Assembly (NCBI GenBank): GCA_965222535.1
Contig: OZ244957.1
Coordinates: 806,001-870,000, forward strand
From: G965222535 sp965222535
GTDB taxonomy: Bacteria; Pseudomonadota; Gammaproteobacteria; HK1
Direction: 5' to 3'
Length of the DNA stretch: 64,000 bases
In this document: one piece after another, positions 58,550-64,000 of the stretch
Layout of the letters: each line of letters starts with the position of its first letter
How positions within the stretch are numbered: position 1 is the stretch's first letter
Program-made: the position numbers and the translations under genes
The notes under the pieces: model-generated
Database searches by the model: none
What the model was told of the DNA's origin: nothing
The model's input: only the letters and a program-made list of their open reading frames with translations

Positions 58550-59671
58550 TTATTCCGCCGTGGCGGGAAACACATAGGCGCGCCCCGGGCGCACGCTTAA
58601 CGCTACACGGGCGGTTGGCGTTACCGGCATCGGCAACTCGCTGATCAGCGATTCCGGGATGTGCGCCTGTATTGCTTGGCGCTTGCCGCCGTCAAGTGCC
58701 AGTTGCAATGCGACCACCGCCCCCAGCAAACGCGCTTGGCATACTTCAGCAGTAGCGGCACCCGCCGGTTGGCCTGCGGTTGGTGCCAGCGGTGCGACGC
58801 TTATGTCGGATGCCCGGATCAACACCCGCACTGCCGTATTGTCGGCGAACCCGCGGGCCGGGAATTCTCCTATTGCGGTGACTGCCATACCCCCTTGCAC
58901 GACAGCCTGAAGCTCATTCGCTGCTCCGAACAAGCCGAAGACGAAAGCGGCTTTGGGCGCAGTGTAGATTTCTTGCGGTGAACCAGATTGTACCATGCGA
59001 CCCTGATTCAGGATGACGATGCGATCGGCCAGCAACATCGATTCCTCGAGCTCATGGGTGACCATCAACGTGGTGATCCTGAGCTGGCGCAGCAGGGCCG
59101 TGGTTTCCTGCCCCAATCGCTCGCGCAGATGGCGATCGAGCGCTGAGAATGGTTCATCCAGCAGCAGCACCCGGGGCTGCGGTGCCAGCGCACGCAGCAG
59201 CGCGACGCGCTGCTGCTGACCGCTCGACAGGGTATGCGGGTAGCGATCGGCTAAGTCCTGCATGTTGAGACGCGCCAGCGTTTGCTCGACCTGCTGGCGG
59301 TGCTGGGCGCGCTGCTTCCGCGGCAAGCCAAAGGCGATGTTCTGGCGTACTGTTAAATGGGGAAACAGCGCGTAGTCTTGGAACACTAGGCCGACATTGC
59401 GCGCTTCGGGCGGTGTGTGCTGGCACCCGCCATCGGCAACGACAGCGCCATTGATGTCGATGCGACCGGCTTGCAAAACCTCGATACCGGCGATCAGGCG
59501 CAGCAGTGTGGATTTACCGCAGCCGGAAGGGCCGCAGATGCAGATCAACTCACCCTGGTTGACGCTGAGGGTGAAATCGCACAGCGCACGGGTGCGACCG
59601 TAATGATGCGCTACCCGTTGCAGTTGCAGCGCCGGGGGAGCGGGTTGTTGGCAAGAGGCGGAGGCGTTCAA
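58550..59671 (-). CDS. ABC transporter ATP-binding protein (FbpC/PotA-like)
   Basis: Cytoplasmic ATPase of an importer, 373 residues, with a C-terminal TOBE region like iron(III), spermidine or thiosulfate/molybdate systems. Walker A is CGPSGCGKSTLLRLIAG near 46; Q-loop VGLVFQDYALFPHLTVRQNI near 92; the signature LSSGQQQRVALLRALA near 145 replaces the usual LSGGQ with LSSGQ; Walker B RVLLLDEPFSALDR near 166; H-loop LMVTHELEES near 200. The start is TTG 59671, since no ATG or GTG precedes the conserved LQLQRVAHHYG. No permease or binding protein is nearby, so its partners must lie elsewhere and the substrate is open. Confidence 0.88.
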   Translation of the reverse strand: MNASASCQQPAPPALQLQRVAHHYGRTRALCDFTLSVNQGELICICGPSGCGKSTLLRLIAGIEVLQAGRIDINGAVVADGGCQHTPPEARNVGLVFQDYALFPHLTVRQNIAFGLPRKQRAQHRQQVEQTLARLNMQDLADRYPHTLSSGQQQRVALLRALAPQPRVLLLDEPFSALDRHLRERLGQETTALLRQLRITTLMVTHELEESMLLADRIVILNQGRMVQSGSPQEIYTAPKAAFVFGLFGAANELQAVVQGGMAVTAIGEFPARGFADNTAVRVLIRASDISVAPLAPTAGQPAGAATAEVCQARLLGAVVALQLALDGGKRQAIQAHIPESLISELPMPVTPTARVALSVRPGRAYVFPATAE

Positions 59672-59788
59672 GATGGCGGTGAGAGCGATAGGCGTCAGCC
59701 CAACTGTCCATGTAAAATCGGATGGCAGCGGGGTTATTGGCTGAGAGCGAGCAGAAAAAGAGGCGCACCACCCTGTCGGACAAAATAA

Positions 59789-60176
59789 GGGGCTTATCTA
59801 TTGGGGGAAGGGTTATATACCGGTGTTACTTGAAGATGCAGGAAAGGGGATAGGGGGTTGGGGAGAAGGGGGCGTTTCGTGGACTGATTACAGTCGATCC
59901 TAATAGTCCCCCCTTTCCCCAATATAAACCGCTTTACCCTCCTTATTCTCCTGAAAGCTAAGCGCCGCTTGGTTTTCAGGATTAAATAACGTTCAGATTC
60001 CAGAGCACTGCCCGAAGCCCTTTCCAGGGCGTCAAACGCAGCGCGACTCAACGAGGTGCACAAAACGGTCTCCTTCACCCATTGAGCATCTTCAAGTAAC
60101 ATGAGTATAAATCAATAGCTTACGTTGCAGGGGATCATGCCCCTTCCCCCATCCTGTTGCCATTTTTCGAGGTGCC
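59789..60176 (-). repeat. R1 repeat split by a MITE-like insertion
   Basis: Left part GGGGCTTATCTATTGGGGGA, AGGGTTATA ends at 59817; right part TAAATCAATAGCTTACGTTG begins at 60108 and runs to TTTTTCGAGGTGCCC (60176). Rejoined at TA it restores GGTTATAAATCAA, as in the intact 12131 copy. Confidence 0.8.
59818..60107 (+). mobile_element. 290-bp MITE with IS630-type terminal inverted repeats
   Basis: Left end TACCGGTGTTACTTGAAGAT, right end (read inward) TACTCATGTTACTTGAAGAT; 19 of the first 22 bases agree. It is flanked by TA on both sides (59816-59817 and 60108-60109), the target duplication of IS630/Tc1-mariner elements. There is no coding capacity for a transposase. The right terminus is nearly identical to the IS630 remnant end at 33860. 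The interior contains CAGAGCACTGCCCGAAGCCC, resembling the R3 CTCTGG/GCTTCGGGC phrases near 44.5 kb. Confidence 0.75.
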
Positions 60177-60543
60177 CTAAGGATAAAACCCGATGCGTTG
60201 CTAGGATGGGCAGCGACCACGTAGGCATCAGAGACGCGAGAGATTATCCCTTATCTAGCGGTCATTGCAACCCCGCTTGTCAGTTGTTAATCCAAAGCAG
60301 TAAGGTCCTCTTTATCCAAAGCTAAAAGGTCCCCCTGTTGCATACAGGAGGGGAAGATAGCAAGGGGGACAGCCAACTGGGTACGTGCTTATCGGATAGA
60401 GGGTGTTCAAGGGCTGGTGCTTAAGCGTTCAGTACCGCATGATGGTTCGCCTCTTTACTAATCGCACCCCAATACTTCGAGCGCAGGCGGCAATGTCAGC
60501 CGGTGCGGTTTGTCGGCACCTTGGCGCAATAGCGCAATCTGGC
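60177..60543. other. Intergenic stretch, nothing recognised
   Basis: 367 bases after the split R1 copy and beyond the 3' end of the Na/Pi cotransporter gene. AAAGCAGTAAGGTCCTCTTT and AAAGCTAAAAGGTCCCCCTG form a short direct repeat. No gene is supported. Confidence 0.3.
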
Positions 60544-62208
60544 TCAAGCGCTCTTCAGTCGCGATCCCCGCAGGCGGCCGGCGTTCTCAAGCAGCGGATA
60601 GGCGCACGACACAAAAAGCGAGTTGATGCGCTTCAGGTCACGCATAATATCCATGTGATAGGAGGTTGTGGCAACCGTCGAAGGCTCGCGATCGGCGAGG
60701 CGTGCGAAGTGATTCTCAATACTTTCGAGTTCAATGTCGCGAAACCGCTCTTTTCTGAGTAACAGGCTCTGAGCGTCGCTTATCTGCTTTTCCATAAACA
60801 CCTTTGAAGCTAAGTGGATGGTTTCCCCCACATGCTTGTTGGCGTCCATTAGCTCTTGGAAACCGGCTTCGGAAAAGCGTTCACCGTCACGCACTTTTTT
60901 CTTGATCGTCGGCAGCAAGCTCCTGACGACCACGTCACCTGCGTGTTCCAGATTTATCGTAAATGAAAGTATTTCGAACACCCGCGAACTCTCGTCGTTG
61001 TGTAGTTCGATCTGGCTGAAATCGGTAAGGTAGAACTTTATATCCTGATACAGCCGGTCAACCTTATCATCCAAAGCGGCGGTGTCGGCGCACAACCCAA
61101 GATCATTGGCCTTCAATGCATCAATGGCTTCTGCAAGCATTTGCTCAACGATGCCCACCATCCGAATCGTCTCTCGGGCCGCCGCCGACAACGCCAGGTC
61201 CGGGATCTCCTTGACGGCCGGATCGAGATAACGTGACGCCAGAGGGTCGCTTGCCACGACCGGATCCGGAATCAATTTCCGAAGCAAGCGCGCCACTGGA
61301 GCAGTCATCCAAATAAATACCAGCGCCAGCAAAATGTTGAACGCGATATGAAGAACAATCAACTCTTGGCCGGGGCTCAAGTCCAACTTCATCAGCGCCT
61401 CTACCCAATACGCCAATGTTACTGACACTAAAATTGCGCTCAGCGAGCGGACGAGGAAGTTGCCCATCAATATCCGGCGCGCCTGCGTCTGTTCGGACAA
61501 TACCAGTACCAAAGCCGGAATTCCAGCGCCGGCGTTGATCCCCAAAACGAGATAGAGCGGCAACGAACTGTCACCCAGTAAGCCGGAGTTTGCGAGGATG
61601 ACGAGGAGCAGCAGGATCGCTAGGCTTGAGTGTGCCAGCCACGTCAATACAGCGGCGATGAGAAACGCAATCACTGGCTCGTTTGCTAGGCTGGTCAGTA
61701 CCGAATGCACAAGGTCGCTTTCTTGGACGACCGCGACCGCCGAGGCGAGTGTATTCAGCGAGAGGAAAATGCACCCCAGGCCCATCGCAACGCGACCGGC
61801 TTGTTTGCCGATGGGGTTCCGATCACTAAAGGCCGCATGGAGCACGTAGCCGACAAAGAACAGGATCGGCCATATCTGATAGATCCTGAGCGCCAGCAAT
61901 TGTGTGATTAACGCGCTGCCGACATCGGCACCTAGCATAATCGCCAAGCCCGCCGAGGTACCAATTGCCCCCGAACTTGCGAAGGATGCAGACAACACGC
62001 CAACAGCAGTCGAACTTTGCAGAGCGCTGGCCGCCACAAGGCCGACTAGGAATGCGCGATAGCGGTTGTTGGTTCGTTTACTGATCGCGTCCCCAATACG
62101 CCGGCCGCAGGCCCGCGTCATGCCCGTGCGGGTCATACGCGCACCCCACAAAAGCAGCGTTGCGCTACCGGCAATCAGAATGAAGAGCCCCGTCCAGGAT
62201 AGACTCAC
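60544..62208 (-). CDS. Na/Pi cotransporter family protein with PhoU-like domain
   Basis: 554-residue inner-membrane protein of the NptA/YjbB type, which moves phosphate with sodium. Two inverted transport repeats each carry a QSS-like motif: ASALQSSTAVGVLSASF near 60 and WLAHSSLAILLLLVILA near 190 (second copy with HSS). About eight to nine helices end near residue 310. The cytoplasmic C-terminal half (about 335-540) is helical and PhoU-like, with ALDDKVDRLYQDIKFYL, SFTINLEHAGDVVVRSLLPT and LLRKERFRDIE. The start is GTG 62208. GAGG ten bases upstream, the likely ribosome-binding site, belongs to the end of an adjacent R1b repeat. Confidence 0.88.
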   Translation of the reverse strand: MSLSWTGLFILIAGSATLLLWGARMTRTGMTRACGRRIGDAISKRTNNRYRAFLVGLVAASALQSSTAVGVLSASFASSGAIGTSAGLAIMLGADVGSALITQLLALRIYQIWPILFFVGYVLHAAFSDRNPIGKQAGRVAMGLGCIFLSLNTLASAVAVVQESDLVHSVLTSLANEPVIAFLIAAVLTWLAHSSLAILLLLVILANSGLLGDSSLPLYLVLGINAGAGIPALVLVLSEQTQARRILMGNFLVRSLSAILVSVTLAYWVEALMKLDLSPGQELIVLHIAFNILLALVFIWMTAPVARLLRKLIPDPVVASDPLASRYLDPAVKEIPDLALSAAARETIRMVGIVEQMLAEAIDALKANDLGLCADTAALDDKVDRLYQDIKFYLTDFSQIELHNDESSRVFEILSFTINLEHAGDVVVRSLLPTIKKKVRDGERFSEAGFQELMDANKHVGETIHLASKVFMEKQISDAQSLLLRKERFRDIELESIENHFARLADREPSTVATTSYHMDIMRDLKRINSLFVSCAYPLLENAGRLRGSRLKSA

Positions 62209-62213
62209 TAGCT

Positions 62214-62373
62214 GGGACCTCGAAAAATCCTGAAATGGGAAGGGGAGTTGGGGGAAGGGTTGCTATGAATAATTTCGTAAGCCTCCCCGAAGTTGTGAAT
62301 TAATATACCTTCACCAATATAACACCGTGAGGGCAGATCGAAAAGCAGGCTTTGCCAGTTTTTTGAGCTGCCC
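62214..62373 (+). repeat. R1b repeat variant abutting the Na/Pi cotransporter start
   Basis: GGGACCTCGAAAAATCCTGA, GGGGGAAGGGTTGCTATGAA, AATTTCGTAAGCCTCCCC, TTAATATACCTTCACCAATA, then a hairpin at about 62333-62373 with arms GGGCAGATCGAAAA and TTTTTTGAGCTGCCC. Opposite orientation to the 18281 copy. Confidence 0.65.
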
Positions 62374-62519
62374 CCTATCTGTTTTGAGGTCAACACCAAG
62401 CTGAAATGTCCTCTTTTGCCCCATTCAGAAGGTCCCCTTGGGCCATTTATGAATTAGCCGCCCCCTGCCGTAAGTGCCCCCACAGATGCTCAACGGGCAG
62501 CTTCCAACGTGAGGTTTGC

Positions 62520-62850
62520 CGTTGCCGCTCTGGCATAGCGGCTGCGGTTAGTGTCTCTGGGAGCTTTGATATTTTAATCCTCAAACTGCACAAGCTGCGC
62601 TGGGCAGTTTGAGGATAATTTTACAAAAAAGACGTTTATATTGGGGAAAGGGTGAAGGCGGTAGTAAGGCTCTGGAATAGTGGAGGGCGGCGCTCTGGAA
62701 TTGGGGGCAATACCCCTTCCATCAATCATTTCATGGTACCGCTTTGCGGTCTTCGCCGGTCAGCGAACGGTGCACCGCTGGCGCTCCTAATTAAAAAATT
62801 AAAACGATACCCCCCTGTCCCCCATCTCGTTGATGGTTTTCGAGGTTCCC
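62520..62850. repeat. Composite R3 hairpin, R2 and R1 end
   Basis: CATAGCGGCTGCGGTTAGTG, TCTCTGGGAGC, then an R3 hairpin (62577-62589 ATCCTCAAACTGC with 62604-62616 GCAGTTTGAGGAT). Next are AAAAAGACGTTTATATTGGG, ATAGTGGAGGGCGGCGCTCT, an R2 unit (ATCATTTCATGGTACCGC, GGTCAGCGAACGGTGCACCG, AATTAAAAAATTAAAACGA) and an R1 edge (CGTTGATGGTTTTCGAGGTT). Confidence 0.65.
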
Positions 62851-63109
62851 AAAGGGGCCATTGTAGCTTTGGATAAAGGGAGCCCTTATTGCTTTGGGCT
62901 AACACCTCCCTCATAATGCGTTTGAAGCCCCCTAAGAATGCGCTATGATGTGCACTCAGGCAGCTCTGTTGCGCTGTTTTTTTCCATCGCTTCTCCTCCA
63001 TTGCGGCGAAATAACCTCGCTTGTGGTCGTTCCCCTTGCGCCTTATGGTACTTAAGCCACATTCACCAGCACCCAAGCCCTGTCCCGTGGATTCAGCGTC
63101 TGGATAACC

Positions 63110-63227
63110 TCTTGAAAATCTTGAAAAACATCAATGGGTTGGGGGTTAGGGGAATGGAGATGATTAGCTGTAACGTAAGCCATTGATTTATAATCCTTCC
63201 CCCAATAGACAAGTCCCGCAGCTGCCC
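63110..63227 (+). repeat. R1 repeat upstream of htpX, hairpin end missing
   Basis: CCTCTTGAAAATCTTGAAAA, GGGTTGGGGGTTAGGGGAAT, GCTGTAACGTAAGCCATTGA, TTTATAATCCTTCCCCCAAT and AGACAAGTCCCGCAGCTGCCC. It ends 100 bases before htpX. The stretch 62851-63109 has no feature I recognise. Confidence 0.75.
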
Positions 63228-63326
63228 TCTTGGCGGGAGAGTGCTTTTTGAGGGTATTGGTTGTGGCGGCGGTCATTTGGTGCCCTTTACGGTTCCCCCC
63301 CCCCGTTTACAGTCTGGTAAAGCCTA

Positions 63327-64000
63327 ATGAAAAGTGTTGCGTTGTTTCTCATCACCAATCTTGCGATTGTGTTTGTGCTGAGCATTACCCTGAGTCTGCT
63401 CGGCTTCAGCGGTTTCCTTGACGCCCAAGGGGTTAACCTCAATATCCCAGCGCTGCTGGTATTCGCCGCGGTGTTCGGCATGGGCGGGTCGTTGATATCG
63501 CTGATGCTATCGAAGTTCATGGCCAAGAAGATGACCAATGCTCAAGTCATCAAACAGCCGCGCAATGAGCGGGAGCGCTGGTTGCTGGAAACCGTCCGCA
63601 GGCAGGCGCATGCGGCAGGGATTGGGATGCCGGACGTGGCGATCTATCCGAGCGGCGATATCAACGCCTTCGCCACCGGTGCGCGGCGCAATAGCGCCTT
63701 AGTCGCTGTCAGCGAAGGCTTGCTGCAACGCATGAAAGGGGATGAAGTTGAAGCCGTGCTAGCGCATGAGGTCAGCCATGTGGCTAACGGCGACATGATT
63801 ACGCTGGCCCTGATCCAAGGGGTCATCAATACCTTCGTTATTTTCCTGTCGCGCATCATTGGGCACCTCATCGATCGGGCGGTATTCAAAAACGAACGTG
63901 GTCACGGACCGGCTTTTTGGATCACGGCGATCATTGCTGAGCTGATTCTGGGGTTCTTGGCCAGCGTTATCGTGATGTGGTTCAGCCGAAAGCGTGAGTT
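63327..64000 (+). CDS. htpX: Protease HtpX, partial (runs off right edge)
   Basis: Membrane-bound M48 zinc metalloprotease that works with FtsH in membrane-protein quality control, often under envelope-stress (CpxR) control. The first 224 codons are present from ATG 63327. Two N-terminal helices (about 4-24 and 36-56) precede SKFMAKKMTNAQVI, GMPDVAIYPSGDINAFATGA near 98, and the zinc site LAHEVSHVANGDM near 147 (HExxH). Helices follow around 160-176 and 198-216, then FSRKRE at the edge. The third zinc ligand, a glutamate expected a few residues later, lies beyond the window. No stress-promoter motif was identified. Confidence 0.95.
   Translation, partial: MKSVALFLITNLAIVFVLSITLSLLGFSGFLDAQGVNLNIPALLVFAAVFGMGGSLISLMLSKFMAKKMTNAQVIKQPRNERERWLLETVRRQAHAAGIGMPDVAIYPSGDINAFATGARRNSALVAVSEGLLQRMKGDEVEAVLAHEVSHVANGDMITLALIQGVINTFVIFLSRIIGHLIDRAVFKNERGHGPAFWITAIIAELILGFLASVIVMWFSRKRE

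Noticed and set aside
1..64000. tRNA, rRNA and CRISPR arrays
   Set aside because: None was recognised when reading the gaps. This is a visual negative, and a covariance search could still find a tRNA.

Overview
The window is a chromosomal segment of a gammaproteobacterium (about 50-55% G+C by eye) whose species I cannot name. Support comes from the gene set: primary sigma factor RpoD, LptD, MlaC, IbaG, Hda, AceK, a MetA-type homoserine acyltransferase, and gene orders such as yajC-secD-secF and ibaG-murA-hisG. Nearly all genes are housekeeping genes, but many sit in operons that are shorter or more broken than usual: hisD is missing between hisG and hisC, mlaC lacks mlaFEDB, rpoD lacks dnaG and rpsU, two Bat von Willebrand genes lack MoxR, and secD and secF are separated by a repeat.

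Layout. 1-4.9 kb (minus): partial hisC, hisG, murA, ibaG, mlaC, secF. 5.2-7.5 kb (minus): secD, yajC. 8.2-11.5 kb (plus): ilvE, purB, a small secreted protein. 12.4-13.9 kb (minus): an accessory cluster of two divergent Hcp-like proteins followed by small ORFs. 14.3-17.7 kb (minus): aceK and an aroD-aroE fusion. 18.5-31.1 kb (plus): DUF4396 protein, two Bat proteins, hemH, lptD, truA, hda, a pseudopilin-like protein, a DadA-like oxidase. 31.9 kb: rpoD. 34-41.7 kb (minus): class I fumarase, SNF2 helicase, SWIM protein, then a small nuclease-like island. 42.2-47 kb (plus): MFS transporter, a decayed malate synthase G pseudogene, recG. 47-49.3 kb (minus): membrane-anchored small protein, metA, P-loop protein. 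50-52.2 kb (plus): TVP38-flavoprotein fusion. 52.3-62.2 kb: DapA-like lyase, GT90-like transferase, GST, pgi, ABC ATPase, Na/Pi cotransporter. 63.3 kb to the end: partial htpX.

The most striking feature is the intergenic DNA. Four or more families of short repeats recur in almost every gap. The commonest (R1, about 145-155 bp) has a terminal hairpin whose arms vary between copies in a pairing-preserving way, a second G-rich/C-rich stem, and a conserved core reading CTGTAACGTAAGCCGTTGAT. A second family (R2) carries a GGCGCGCC palindrome. A third (R3) carries a hairpin whose stem sequence is unrelated between copies while its flanks are kept. A fourth (R4) carries CCGTATG-AG-CATACGG. The elements are nested: an IS630-type transposase remnant entered an R4 copy at TA, a 290-bp TIR element with the same termini entered an R1 copy at TA, and an element with an IS5-like end entered an R1 hairpin at CTAG. 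This layering gives a relative history of the elements.

No rRNA, tRNA or CRISPR array was recognised. The best candidates for something undescribed are the structured R1/R3 repeats, the orphan Hcp pair with its co-transcribed small ORFs, and the PD-(D/E)XK-like island at 40.6-41.7 kb.
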